Numbered from the stretch's first letter, positions 8,925-20,606 are shown. The stretch: DNA of 64,000 nt from Verrucomicrobiota bacterium (GCA_013286145.1 JABDGH010000008.1:1-64000); one strand, 5' to 3'. A program made the numbers and translations. The notes: generated from the sequence alone by a model not told the origin.

Positions 8925-9598
8925 CGGTGGCAGGCGGCGCAATTTTGCGGCGGGTCAATTTTCCAGTCGTGGACAAGTTTTTTTCCTAGTTCGGCCTGCG
9001 TCTTGCCAGCGGGCGGTGTCCAGTTGAGATCAAAAACCGGCGAGGTTGCGCCCGGTTTGTCGGCAGCGACAGGACGGACATATTCCTGCGGATTGCGATG
9101 GCAATTGAGGCACCACGCCATGCTTTGGGATTGGTTATGCCAGACGACGTTCATTTCGTTGACCTGGCCGTGACAACTGACGCAACTGACGCCGCGACTC
9201 ACATGCACTGAGTGGTTGAAGTAGGCATAATCGGGCACGTTATGAATCTTCACCCAGGAGATCGGCTGGCCCGTTGCCCAACTGTCGCGGACTGGCTTGA
9301 GCTTCGGGTTGGTGGCCTGGATTTGCCCGTGGCAATTCATGCAGGTTTGAGTCGAGGGAAAGTTGGAATGGCTGCTGACTTCGACGTTGCTGTGGCAATA
9401 ACGGCAGTCCAGGCCGAGTTGGCCAACGTGGAGCTTGTGATCGAAAGCGACCGGCTGGATGGGCTGGTACCCGACGCGCGAATACTTGGGAGTGAAATAA
9501 TACCAGACCGCAACCGTGACCAGGCCACCCACGATCAACAGGGCGACTAGGCCCTTGATCAAGATCAGGTTGGTGGCTTTGGGGAAAATATTGGCCAT
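8921..9598 (-). CDS. actA: Alternative Complex III pentaheme cytochrome c subunit ActA
   Basis: 225 aa. An N-terminal membrane anchor (residues 10-33, LILIKGLVALLIVGGLVTVA) precedes a periplasmic domain with exactly five heme c motifs: CRYCH, CMNCH, CVSCH, CLNCH and CAACH. That matches the five-heme ActA. It is the first gene of the act operon on the minus strand, and its stop overlaps the actB ATG. The operon promoter should lie in 9599-9876, shared with the divergent MFS gene. I could not identify a convincing -35/-10 pair there. Confidence 0.95.
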   Translation of the reverse strand: MANIFPKATNLILIKGLVALLIVGGLVTVAVWYYFTPKYSRVGYQPIQPVAFDHKLHVGQLGLDCRYCHSNVEVSSHSNFPSTQTCMNCHGQIQATNPKLKPVRDSWATGQPISWVKIHNVPDYAYFNHSVHVSRGVSCVSCHGQVNEMNVVWHNQSQSMAWCLNCHRNPQEYVRPVAADKPGATSPVFDLNWTPPAGKTQAELGKKLVHDWKIDPPQNCAACHR

Positions 9599-9876
9599 GT
9601 TGCGATGTAATAGCGGGTTTCATCTCCTCCGACCGACCTATCCTGCGTCTAAATGACAAAGGACGAATCATCGGTGAAACCCACTCTGTGGTTACCAGAC
9701 ACCCTTTGCGCGGGCAACCGGAATTGTGAAGTTTTTCATAATGTTTTTTTGGTAGCCTGTGATGGAAACTTGCAATGCAGGAATTTGCCCGGAAGCGTTG
9801 TCCATCGCTGAGCCCGCAACGGTTGATGGTTTTTCTTCCTCGCCCCCGACGCGGAGCCTGTTTTAACTCAGGGGCC

Positions 9877-11139
9877 ATGACAGACCACAGCGAATCGCTT
9901 CCCGTCACCCATACCTACCGCGAAATCGCTGCCGCTCTTCTGCACCCTGCCGTCATCGTCGGCGCACTCGGCTATTTCGTTGATATTTACGATCTTATTC
10001 TGTTCGGGGTGGTGCGTGTCCCCAGTTTGACGAAGCTCGGTTTCAGCGGCGATCAACTCGTTACCGAAGGCACCTGGCTCATCAATGTCCAGATGGCCGG
10101 GATGCTTATTGGCGGCCTGCTCTGGGGCTTGCTCGGCGACTGGCGTGGGCGGCTCAAAATCCTTTTCGGCTCCATCATCCTTTATTCGTTGGCCAATATC
10201 GCCAATGGTTTCGTCCACAACCTTAATGGATATACCGTGTGCCGGTTTCTTGCCGGGATAGGTCTTGCCGGTGAACTTGGCGGCAGTATCACGCTGGTTT
10301 CGGAGGCTTTGCCCCGCACGTTGCGCGGGTATGGCACCATGATGGTCTCGGCCATCGGCGTCCTTGGCGCGGTTGTTGCTGCAAAAGTGGGGCAATACTT
10401 TGACTGGCGCACCGCCTATTTCGTGGGCGGCGGCCTTGGTCTTCTCCTGCTTTTCTTGCGTGTTTGCGTGCGCGAATCGCACATGTTCAAGTCGATGAGC
10501 GAGAGTGGACGCCCCACTTTCGCCTCGCAATTAGGGCTTCTTTTTAAACCCAAGCGCGTGGGCCGTTACCTTTGCTGCATTCTCATCGGCCTTCCTTGCT
10601 GGTATGTTATTGGCCTCGTCATCCTCTTCAGTCCCGAATTTGCCAGGGCGCTCGGCACCACAGGCCCGGTGACCGCCGGTAACGCCATCGCTTGCAGTTA
10701 CACCGGCATCTGCCTGGGTGATCTCCTGAGCGGCGGTTTCAGCCAGTTCATCCGCGCGCGTAAAACCATGCTTCTTATTTTCATCCTGGCCACGTTCATT
10801 TTGGCCAATATCTTTTTTTCCCTCAGCAAGCCCAGCCCGGAATTGCTTTACGCTTCTATTTTTCTGATTGGCATTGCGGTCGGTTATTGGGCGGTATTTG
10901 TCACCGTGGCAGCCGAGCATTTCGGTACCAACTTGCGGGCGACCGTTGCCACCACCGTTCCGAATTTTGCCCGTGGTGCGGTTATCCCGGCCACCATGCT
11001 TTATAATGTACTCAAACCGGAATTCGGCATGCTTCACAGCGGGCTGGCCGTGGGCTGGATTGTCACTTTCCTCGCGTTGATCGGCTGGTTTGGACTCCGT
11101 GAAACTTTCCACGATGACCTCAATTACGTTGAAGAATAG
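9877..11139 (+). CDS. Major facilitator superfamily transporter
   Basis: 420 aa from the ATG at 9877 (MTDHSESLP), preceded by an AGGGG ribosome-binding site. The 34 extra codons of the ORF track before it (MQEFARKR...) look untranslated. There are twelve hydrophobic segments. The MFS loop 2-3 motif appears as GDWRGRLKIL, and helix 5 contains GIGLAGELGGSITLVSEALP, as in the sugar/aromatic-acid symporter group (sugar-porter or AAHS-like). The substrate cannot be told from sequence alone. It is transcribed divergently from the act operon and ends just before a strong hairpin. Confidence 0.85.
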   Translation: MTDHSESLPVTHTYREIAAALLHPAVIVGALGYFVDIYDLILFGVVRVPSLTKLGFSGDQLVTEGTWLINVQMAGMLIGGLLWGLLGDWRGRLKILFGSIILYSLANIANGFVHNLNGYTVCRFLAGIGLAGELGGSITLVSEALPRTLRGYGTMMVSAIGVLGAVVAAKVGQYFDWRTAYFVGGGLGLLLLFLRVCVRESHMFKSMSESGRPTFASQLGLLFKPKRVGRYLCCILIGLPCWYVIGLVILFSPEFARALGTTGPVTAGNAIACSYTGICLGDLLSGGFSQFIRARKTMLLIFILATFILANIFFSLSKPSPELLYASIFLIGIAVGYWAVFVTVAAEHFGTNLRATVATTVPNFARGAVIPATMLYNVLKPEFGMLHSGLAVGWIVTFLALIGWFGLRETFHDDLNYVEE

Positions 11140-11143
11140 GGTA

Positions 11144-11167
11144 GGGACGCGAGTCCCTTCGCGTCCC
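11144..11167. repeat. Strong hairpin, left partner of a covarying inverted pair
   Basis: A 9-bp perfect stem (GGGACGCGA / TCGCGTCCC) with a 6-nt loop, starting four bases after the MFS stop codon. No T-run follows, so it is not a classical intrinsic terminator, though it could still stop transcription or protect the 3' end. A related hairpin in inverse orientation lies at 11349-11374. Confidence 0.8.
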
Positions 11168-11203
11168 ACGAATGAATAATACCCGTATCATTTGTTTTTA
11201 GAT

Positions 11204-11313
11204 TTCTGTCATCCTGAGCTTGTCGAAGGATCAGCTTCCAGAAAGTGAACGCTTCCAGCTAAAGATTTTTATTTGCCGGGGGCTGATCCTTCGACAAGCT
11301 CAGGATGACAGAA
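11204..11313. repeat. Short-core palindromic repeat, copy between MFS gene and carB
   Basis: Arms of 32 nt at 11204-11235 and 11282-11313 are exact reverse complements (TTCTGTCATCCTGAGCTTGT...). The core is 46 nt and begins TTCCAGAAAG. The same 32/46/32 geometry occurs at 16526-16635, and in slightly longer form at 20657-20772. The cores resemble one another once oriented. Confidence 0.95.
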
Positions 11314-11348
11314 TGGTTAAGACTAAATTCAATTGAAAAATGGTATTA

Positions 11349-11374
11349 GACGGCAAGAGACTGCCGCCCCTACC
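11349..11374. repeat. Hairpin, right partner of a covarying inverted pair
   Basis: Read on the minus strand it is GGTAGGGGCGGCAGTCTCTT and on to GCCGTC, a counterpart of the plus-strand hairpin beginning at 11141. The stem pairs CGGCA with TGCCG where the partner pairs CGCGA with TCGCG, so both stem sides changed together. The two hairpins bracket the palindromic repeat at 11204-11313. Confidence 0.7.
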
Positions 11375-11451
11375 TTGAAAAAAGTTCGTTGCCCCGCGCC
11401 AGCCGCCCTTTATAAACGAAACTGGCGCGTTGACCTGTAGCGCGCCTTCAC

Positions 11452-14727
<3,276 letters not shown>

Positions 14728-14738
14728 TTGAAAAAATC

Positions 14739-15033
14739 CGTCATCCTGAGCGGAGCCGAAGCGAAAAGTTTTAGTCGAGCTTACGGTTGACCCGAGGCGA
14801 AGTCGAAGGATATGGCTTGATAAACCAAACGTGAAAGTGGCGTCATAAAATTTCAAGGCACCGGAAGGTAATCCCGCTCGTCGCTTATACGAAATGAGAG
14901 AGCCCTTGCGAGCCAATAAATCTTTCGTCTCATCTTTAACTCAGTCTCTATTCCAGCCATATCCCTCGACTGCGGTTCGGGTTCACGATGTGTTCAAACA
15001 GATTTTTCGGCTCACCTTCGCTCGGGATGACGA
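14739..15033. repeat. Large imperfect inverted repeat after carB
   Basis: The ~310-bp gap between carB and the convergent GlcD-like gene holds two related ~80-nt units in opposite orientation (about 14739-14820 and 14951-15033), separated by ~130 bp. Both share an outer end GTCATCC(T/C)GAGC and an inner end with a version of AGCCATATCC(T/C)TCGACT. The outer end matches the terminus of the GTCATCC palindromic family, but the interior differs. No gene is visible in the stretch. Confidence 0.65.
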
Positions 15034-15044
15034 GGGAAAATGCT

Positions 15045-16415
15045 CTAAACAAACTTCCCGGGATTGAGAATATGCTTCGGATCGAGCGCTTTTTTTACCC
15101 GGGAATGCAACTTGCGTAATTCCGGCGAGGCGGCCTGTGGCCACCACGGCAGCTTGGCCAGACCGATCCCGTGCTCGCCGGTGATGACGCCGCCCCACGC
15201 AATGACTTGCCGGAAGAGCTCATCGAGCGCGTTATCGGCCCGCTTTTTCACGCCGGGCAAGGTCATATCCGCCATGATGTTCACATGGATGTTGCCATCG
15301 CCCGCATGACCGAATGAGGCGATCTCGATCCGATATTTTTTTTGCAGGCGCGTGGTGAAATCAAAAAGATCGACCAATCGGCTGCGCGGCACACAGATGT
15401 CTTCGTTGAGCTTGGTCAGGCCGGTCGCTTTCAACGACGCGGAGAATTCGCGGCGCAAACCCCAGAGCCGTTCGCAATCGACTTCCGTGGTTGCGGTGGT
15501 GATTTCGAGCGCGCCACCCGTCTTGAGAATTTTGGCGAGGGCGCGCGCTTCGGAGCGTACCGAATCGCGCTGGCCGTCGATTTCGAGCAACAGATGCGCG
15601 TTGCCCGACGGCAATGATTTCGATCCAAGATGACGCCGCGCCGCATTAAGTGTGAAACGATCCGCCAATTCGATTGCCGAGGGAAGAAAGCCTTTGCCCA
15701 GGACATGTTGCACACAGGCGGCGGCCATCGACGCATTCTTGAACGACGCAGCCAGCACGGCACGGGCAGGAGGCGCAGGGATGAGGCGCAGCGTGATTTC
15801 AGTGACAAGGCCGAGCAGCCCTTCCGAGCCGACAAAAATACCGACGAGGTCGAAACCACTTTTATTTTTCTGCGTGCGCCCACCCACGCGCACCAGCGTA
15901 CCGTCCGCGAGGGCAACCTGGAGCCCGAGCACGTAGTGTCGAGTCACGCCATACTTCAAACAACGCGGGCCACCGGCGTTCGTGGCGACATTGCCGCCAA
16001 GGAAACATTCCTTGAGACTCGCAGGATCGGGCGGGTAAAGGAGACCGAGTTGGCGCACCTTCGCCTGAAAATCACCTGTGATGACGCCAGGCTGAACAAC
16101 CCCAACGCCGTCAACCGGGTTGATTTCGAGTATACGATTCATCCGGGTAAACGAGACGACGATGCCACGTCGCTTCGGCACACAACCGCCGACGTAACCG
16201 CGTCCAGCACCGCGAGCCGTGACGGGAATGCGCCGCTGATTCGCGAAACGCAGCAAGGTTGCGACGTCCTCGGCCTTGCGTGGAAAAACCACCGCCTGCG
16301 GCAACATCCTCGCGAACCAGGCATCACCCGCGTGGGAGCTTAGGGTCTCCGCATCGGTTGCGACGACACCGCGCGGGAAAAGCGCGGCAAGTTGGCGAAG
16401 CCAGAGAGTGGACAT
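15045..16415 (-). CDS. FAD-linked oxidase, GlcD/D-lactate dehydrogenase family
   Basis: 456 aa, normal for GlcD-type subunits. The N-terminal FAD-binding PCMH fold includes PVTARGAGRGYVGGCVPKRR and LGGNVATNAGGPRCLKYGVT. The C-terminal FAD-oxidase domain ends with FGHAGDGNIHVN, GVITGEHGIGLAKLPW and LDPKHILNPGK. Such enzymes oxidise a 2-hydroxyacid (glycolate or D-lactate) and pass electrons to a quinone or partner subunit. No GlcE or GlcF is adjacent, so the electron acceptor and substrate are unresolved. It converges with carB across a repeat-rich spacer. Confidence 0.88.
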   Translation of the reverse strand: MSTLWLRQLAALFPRGVVATDAETLSSHAGDAWFARMLPQAVVFPRKAEDVATLLRFANQRRIPVTARGAGRGYVGGCVPKRRGIVVSFTRMNRILEINPVDGVGVVQPGVITGDFQAKVRQLGLLYPPDPASLKECFLGGNVATNAGGPRCLKYGVTRHYVLGLQVALADGTLVRVGGRTQKNKSGFDLVGIFVGSEGLLGLVTEITLRLIPAPPARAVLAASFKNASMAAACVQHVLGKGFLPSAIELADRFTLNAARRHLGSKSLPSGNAHLLLEIDGQRDSVRSEARALAKILKTGGALEITTATTEVDCERLWGLRREFSASLKATGLTKLNEDICVPRSRLVDLFDFTTRLQKKYRIEIASFGHAGDGNIHVNIMADMTLPGVKKRADNALDELFRQVIAWGGVITGEHGIGLAKLPWWPQAASPELRKLHSRVKKALDPKHILNPGKFV

Positions 16416-16525
16416 ACCGTCATGCTAGCTGATTTATTGCACGGAGGCAAAAGATGGAAATGGGATGTCTTAAATTGAGTTCTGATAATCCCGGGCGATA
16501 GTGCGCCCTCATTGATCACTTCCCA

Positions 16526-16635
16526 CTCTGTCATCCTGAGCTTGTCGAAGGATCAGCCTCCGGTAAGCCTTGCACATATAAAAGAAAGTGTACGCTTTTG
16601 GGAGCTGATCCTTCGACAAGCTCAGGATGACAGAG
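16526..16635. repeat. Short-core palindromic repeat, copy after the HNH gene
   Basis: Arms of 32 nt at 16526-16557 and 16604-16635 are exact reverse complements (CTCTGTCATCCTGAGCTTGT...). The core is 46 nt. On the minus strand the core begins TCCCAAAAGCGTACACTTT and ends TTACCGGAG, resembling the cores at 20692-20737 and 11236-11281. It lies between the GlcD-like gene and the HNH gene. Confidence 0.95.
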
Positions 16636-16650
16636 AGTTATTTCAAATTT

Positions 16651-17010
16651 TCAGGTATAGCGTTTTGCCGCTTGACGTTCCTGATGGCACTTTGCATGCA
16701 CCAATTCCGTATTTTCTGCGATATATCCATCCACGGCATTCTTGCGGTCGAGTTCGGAATATTTCAGAGATAATTCTTCGCCGCAGTGAGCGCATTTGCC
16801 ATTTTGAATTCCCCATTTCAAGACTTTGAGTTTGGCACGAGCAACAGGCTTTCCTCTCTCATCGTACCCAAGCTCCTTAACCACTTTTCGACGATAGGCA
16901 AATAGTAAAGCAGGATCGCCAGCCGCCAAGCTGGTTAACCGTGCGCGAATATCCGTCAATAATTCATTTGCGCACTTTAGTTCGTCGGAGTTGAGATTTC
17001 TGTTTGGCAT
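16651..17010 (-). CDS. Small HNH-type zinc-binding protein
   Basis: 119 aa, ATG at 17010. The C-terminal half holds an HNH-like arrangement: KCAHCGEELSLKYSELDRKN, then a spacer GYIAENTELVHAKCHQ. The two CxxC/HxxxC pairs could bind zinc, and the central Asp/His region could be the nuclease site. The N-terminal half is basic and helical and may bind nucleic acid. It is more AT-rich than its neighbours and sits 16 bp from a palindromic repeat. It is a stand-alone gene with no phage or restriction context, so its target is unknown. Confidence 0.7.
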   Translation of the reverse strand: MPNRNLNSDELKCANELLTDIRARLTSLAAGDPALLFAYRRKVVKELGYDERGKPVARAKLKVLKWGIQNGKCAHCGEELSLKYSELDRKNAVDGYIAENTELVHAKCHQERQAAKRYT

Positions 17011-17071
17011 GTCAGTTCTGTCATCTGCTAACTATCACATTGGAAAAGGTGCTGGAAGGCTAGGTGGAAAT

Positions 17072-17791
17072 TTATTTCCGCACCCTCTGCCATGTCCGCC
17101 ATGTATCGCAGAAGATTTGCCACACGACAGGCAGGCCAATCCCACCGAATTTCATCGAGTGCCGGACAACGACTGGCGCTTCGACCATTACCGCACCGAG
17201 CCGTACAAGACGCACGAGCAATTCCAGATCGAGGGTAAAGCCACGACTTTCAGTTTTTTCCAAGGCTTGAAGAAGCAGGTCGCGACGTACGAGTTTCAAA
17301 CCAGTTTGCGTGTCGCGTACAGGCAAGCCGAAGAGAAATTTGACCAGCCAGAAATAACCGAGGCTGTAGATGCGCCGGATGAGCGGATAATCGACCGTGC
17401 TATCGGGATGCATCTTGCTGCCGATGACAGCATCGGCTTTTTTCACGCGCTGAATGGCGACAAAAAAGAGAATTTGTTCCGGCGGTAAATCGAGATCTGC
17501 ATCGAGGAAGACCACAAACTCGCCACGCGCTATCTGTGCGCCACGTCGCAGGGCCTCGCCTTTGCCGGAGCGGGGAAGATGGAGGGTGACGATCTCGCCG
17601 GGAAACTTTTCCGCCAGGCGCACGATTTCTTCACCCGAATTATCAGAACTACCGTCGTTGACCAGGATCATCTCGGACGGCCCGAGCATCCGCAGGACGT
17701 CGTGCGTTTGCTCGACGTTGGGAGTAATTCGTGCGCCCTCATTATAAAGAGGCATCACGACCGAAAGTTTGATGCCAGCCGCTGAGTTCAT
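17072..17791 (-). CDS. Family 2 glycosyltransferase (polyprenyl-phosphate sugar transferase type)
   Basis: 239 aa from the ATG at 17791, which overlaps the flippase stop as ATGA. The ORF-track N-terminal 53 residues are inside the upstream gene and are rejected. GT-A features are visible: LSVVMPLYNEGARI, LVNDGSSDNSGEE, FLDADLDLPPEQI and the DPM1-like tail GYFWLVKFLFGLPVRDTQTG. This class transfers a sugar from a nucleotide donor to a lipid phosphate at the cytoplasmic membrane face. It is the last gene of an operon with the flippase and the M20 hydrolase, so it likely serves an exported glycan. Confidence 0.85.
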   Translation of the reverse strand: MNSAAGIKLSVVMPLYNEGARITPNVEQTHDVLRMLGPSEMILVNDGSSDNSGEEIVRLAEKFPGEIVTLHLPRSGKGEALRRGAQIARGEFVVFLDADLDLPPEQILFFVAIQRVKKADAVIGSKMHPDSTVDYPLIRRIYSLGYFWLVKFLFGLPVRDTQTGLKLVRRDLLLQALEKTESRGFTLDLELLVRLVRLGAVMVEAPVVVRHSMKFGGIGLPVVWQIFCDTWRTWQRVRK

Positions 17792-19098
17792 GGCTGCCTG
17801 CGGCCCCAGCGGACCACGCCGACAAAAAGAACCAGAAGAAGCGAGAAGAGCGCTCCGCCAAACATCTCGGTCAGCATCATGACAGGTTGCTTGCCCTCGA
17901 TGTAGAGTAGAAGCACGTAACCGATGCTGCACCCGCCGAGAATAAAGCACTCCGGATAACGCCGCGAAGCTAGGGCAAACATGCCCACTCCCTGAACTAT
18001 TCCGAGCAACGTCATTGCGATGGCAAACATGGGGATGAGCTTATACGTCAACGGAGAATCTCCCCCGCAAAAAAGCCAGCTTAAGGGTCGGCCCAGAAGA
18101 GCGAGCAGCACTGCGCCAGCCAACAAGACGCCGAGATAAATCCAGAAGTATTTGAGCGAGGCGCGAGTGGTGCGGTTCAGGCGCGAACGTTGCATGAAAA
18201 AAATCAGCAGCAACGGCTGGGTGCCCCAAAGAAGCGCCCGGCCAAGCAATCCGGCGGTCTGATAACCGTCCAATGCGGGCCAATCCACCAAACCGAGATT
18301 ATTGTTATAGGAGCGTCCGAACCAACTCTGCGCAACAATACGATCCGCGCTGGAAAAAAGAAAAAGCGCCAGGACCACACTGAAGGTTGCGCTTAAATAA
18401 AGTAAAAAATCGCGATTCCATAGGATTTTCCATTCCTTCATCGTCGCCAGTTCAGCTTCGGGTTGACGCAATACCGGCGTCAGCGTGATAAAACCGGCAA
18501 GCACAAAAGCCGCCAGTCCCGATTCCGCCCAAGGTTCCTTCCAGGCGATTCCCGCTCCCAACAGCACACGCATTAATGCAGCGATTACGAGGAACCAGCC
18601 CCAGGCGCGCAATGATTTCTTATTTTGGCAAATCGATCCGCTCACCAGGGTGCCCAGCGAAATCAAGACCGTCATAAAGGTAAAAAGAGAAAGCGAGAAA
18701 CGAGGCAGATTGAGCAACGGCAACAGAACAAATAATACCAAGATGGAAATTCCTCCCCAGATGAGGGCGACGGTTTGCGTGACAAGCGGAGCAGCAGCGC
18801 GGAAAGCATTGATTTGTTCCTGACGTTCCGGGGAATCATTTTGCGCGAGGTAAAAAATGAAGGCCAGGTGAAGCGCCAACACAGGGACGATCATCAGTCC
18901 CACCACGCCAAGAAGGGTATTCAGGGAACTGAATTCGCCCTGGGCGAGTTCCCGGTGAAAAATGATTTGAGCGGCGAAATTCAGCAATGCGACAATCGCC
19001 CAAACTCTCAGCGACTGCCCCGTTTCCTCCCTGAAAGAAAGGAAAATTTGACGGAAAAAGTTTGGGCCTTTTGCAGTTGATGGTGGAGTGGTATTCAT
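17788..19098 (-). CDS. Polysaccharide/lipid-linked glycan flippase-like membrane protein
   Basis: 436 aa with about twelve to fourteen membrane helices and no soluble domain. The hydrophobic pattern and the paired helical bundles suggest the MOP superfamily (polysaccharide transporter, Wzx-like), but no diagnostic motif is present. It is coupled by ATGA overlaps to the upstream hydrolase and the downstream glycosyltransferase. A role in moving a lipid-linked saccharide across the membrane is inferred from this context. Confidence 0.68.
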   Translation of the reverse strand: MNTTPPSTAKGPNFFRQIFLSFREETGQSLRVWAIVALLNFAAQIIFHRELAQGEFSSLNTLLGVVGLMIVPVLALHLAFIFYLAQNDSPERQEQINAFRAAAPLVTQTVALIWGGISILVLFVLLPLLNLPRFSLSLFTFMTVLISLGTLVSGSICQNKKSLRAWGWFLVIAALMRVLLGAGIAWKEPWAESGLAAFVLAGFITLTPVLRQPEAELATMKEWKILWNRDFLLYLSATFSVVLALFLFSSADRIVAQSWFGRSYNNNLGLVDWPALDGYQTAGLLGRALLWGTQPLLLIFFMQRSRLNRTTRASLKYFWIYLGVLLAGAVLLALLGRPLSWLFCGGDSPLTYKLIPMFAIAMTLLGIVQGVGMFALASRRYPECFILGGCSIGYVLLLYIEGKQPVMMLTEMFGGALFSLLLVLFVGVVRWGRRQP

Positions 19099-20240
19099 TC
19101 GGTTGATTTTTCGGCGGTTTGCATCCAGCGACTGAAAAATTCTGCTCCATCCTCCAAATTGCGCAAAAGAATAAATTCATCTTTTGTATGAGCCTGGGCG
19201 ATGGAACCCGGCCCGACACAAACGGCGGGACATTGCGGGCCACTCAAGACGGATGCGTCGGAAAACCAAGGTGCCGTGGTAAATCCACGGGATTGTTCGC
19301 CGAGTCGTCGCACCCAGGGCAAAGATTCGTTCGTGTAAAGTGGAGGCGAGTGGCGTTGCAAACGCACCACGACATCGGGTACGACCGCTTGCAAATCGGT
19401 TTCGATCTTCCCTCGCAATTTCTCCACATCGATGCCCGGCACAAAACGACAATCGACTTCGAGCCGACAATGATCCGGCACGATATTGATTTTGCTGCCG
19501 CCGGAGATTACCCCGGCATTCAGGGTGGTGGGGCCGAGTTTGGGATGCGATTGCCGGGCCAGGTCGGGAATAAGTTTGTCCTCGATTATTTCAAGGACGC
19601 GGCGCATGGCGTAAATGGCGTTGCGTCCCTGATCGGGCGTTGAGCCATGGCAGGCCGTACCACTCGTGAGGATTTCGAGCCAGAGCGCACCTTTATGTGC
19701 TGTGACGACTCCAAGCTCGGTCGGTTCAAGCACAAGCGTAAGGTCGCTCGAAAAACCTTTTTTTGCGAGGGCATGAGCACCATCGTTGCCAGCCTCTTCG
19801 CCCATCAGTGCTAGAAATATCCAGTGAATATGCGACTGCGCGCGGGCCGGGCTTTGCGCCCATTCACGCACGGCCCAGAGTGCGGCGGCCATCGGTCCTT
19901 TTGTATCGCTGGAACCGCGTCCCCAAAGTTTGCCGTCACGAATCACGGGATCAAAAGGCGCAATGGTCATGCCCGCGACGCTAACCGTATCGAGATGCGG
20001 TGCGAATGCCAGGCGCGGCGCATCCGGCTGTTTTGGCGCGAACGAGGCAATGACGTTGGGCCGTCCCGGCTCCACCGGATCGATGGTCACCTCGGTACCG
20101 AGCGTACGAAGAAATTCGGCTACATATTCGGCCATGGCCTGCTCGCCGACACGATCCGTCCCGGGATTGCCCTGCGGATTGACGCTGGGAATCGCCACCA
20201 GGTCTTGCAGCAATTCGACGACATTGTGCGGCGCGGGCAT
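19095..20240 (-). CDS. M20 family metallopeptidase (ArgE/DapE-like deacylase)
   Basis: 381 aa from the ATG at 20240 (MPAPHNVVELL); the 34 earlier codons of the ORF track are rejected. The M20 metal site is intact: FAPHLDTVSV (His, Asp), WGRGSSDTKGPMAA (bridging Asp) and FLALMGEEAGNDG (catalytic Glu pair). A lid domain with a conserved His region (GTACHGSTPDQGRNA) lies in the middle. Enzymes of the family remove acyl groups from N-acetylornithine, succinyl-diaminopimelate or similar amino acids; the substrate cannot be chosen from sequence. The unusual partners (flippase and GT2) raise the possibility of a cell-envelope amino-acid or peptide substrate. Confidence 0.85.
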   Translation of the reverse strand: MPAPHNVVELLQDLVAIPSVNPQGNPGTDRVGEQAMAEYVAEFLRTLGTEVTIDPVEPGRPNVIASFAPKQPDAPRLAFAPHLDTVSVAGMTIAPFDPVIRDGKLWGRGSSDTKGPMAAALWAVREWAQSPARAQSHIHWIFLALMGEEAGNDGAHALAKKGFSSDLTLVLEPTELGVVTAHKGALWLEILTSGTACHGSTPDQGRNAIYAMRRVLEIIEDKLIPDLARQSHPKLGPTTLNAGVISGGSKINIVPDHCRLEVDCRFVPGIDVEKLRGKIETDLQAVVPDVVVRLQRHSPPLYTNESLPWVRRLGEQSRGFTTAPWFSDASVLSGPQCPAVCVGPGSIAQAHTKDEFILLRNLEDGAEFFSRWMQTAEKSTE

Positions 20241-20365
20241 AAGAGAAGCGTAAAGAGAGGAGGGGGAAGTGTCATCCGCGATTTTCTTCTTTGGAGACGA
20301 TCCTTGATTTGAAATGACCCATAACCTACCCTTTGATCTCAAACTACAAGTCCCAGGAAGGCACG

Positions 20366-20575
20366 ATGAAAATCAAGGAACCAGAAATGATTTACAAGAG
20401 CGGCAAGCCAACTGCAGTAATTTTACCCCTGGCTCAGTATGAAGACCTTTTGGAAAGAGCTGAGGATACAGCCGATTTGCAATGGCTGAGAAAAACTCGC
20501 CGTCAGGGTGTCGTCTATCGGCCCTTTTCCGATTATCTGAAAGAAAATAAGCGGCGTGTATCAGGTCATCATTGA
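20366..20575 (+). CDS. Phd/YefM-type antitoxin, apparently orphaned
   Basis: 69 aa from the ATG at 20366, which has a good GGAAGG ribosome-binding site (the ORF-track start at 20333 is upstream of it). The fold signature is the N-terminal Phd/YefM strand-helix with KPTAVILPLAQYEDLLERAE. The tail (LRKTRRQGVVYRPFSDYLKE) is the toxin-binding part. The cognate toxin frame begins in overlap at 20556 but stops after 16 codons, so the antitoxin is probably left without an active toxin. Confidence 0.8.
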   Translation: MKIKEPEMIYKSGKPTAVILPLAQYEDLLERAEDTADLQWLRKTRRQGVVYRPFSDYLKENKRRVSGHH

Positions 20576-20606
20576 ACGTAGAGCGGAAAAAGACCTGAGT
20601 AATTAG
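20556..20606 (+). pseudogene. Truncated RelE-family toxin remnant
   Basis: From the GTG at 20556, overlapping the antitoxin 3' end as in phd-relE operons, the frame reads (M)YQVIIERRAEKDLSN and then TAG. That is a recognisable RelE N-terminus. Just beyond the stop, in the same frame, HQDDVRV resembles the HRxDVYR end of RelE toxins, which would fit an internal deletion. The second part of this reading is tentative. Confidence 0.6.

Noticed and set aside
8136-9173. 345-aa plus-strand ORF across actB and actA
   Set aside because: Runs antisense over two certain genes and their overlap; no recognisable protein features.
9599-9876. Divergent promoter between actA and the MFS gene
   Set aside because: A promoter must exist here, but no convincing -35/-10 pair or operator could be chosen by eye.
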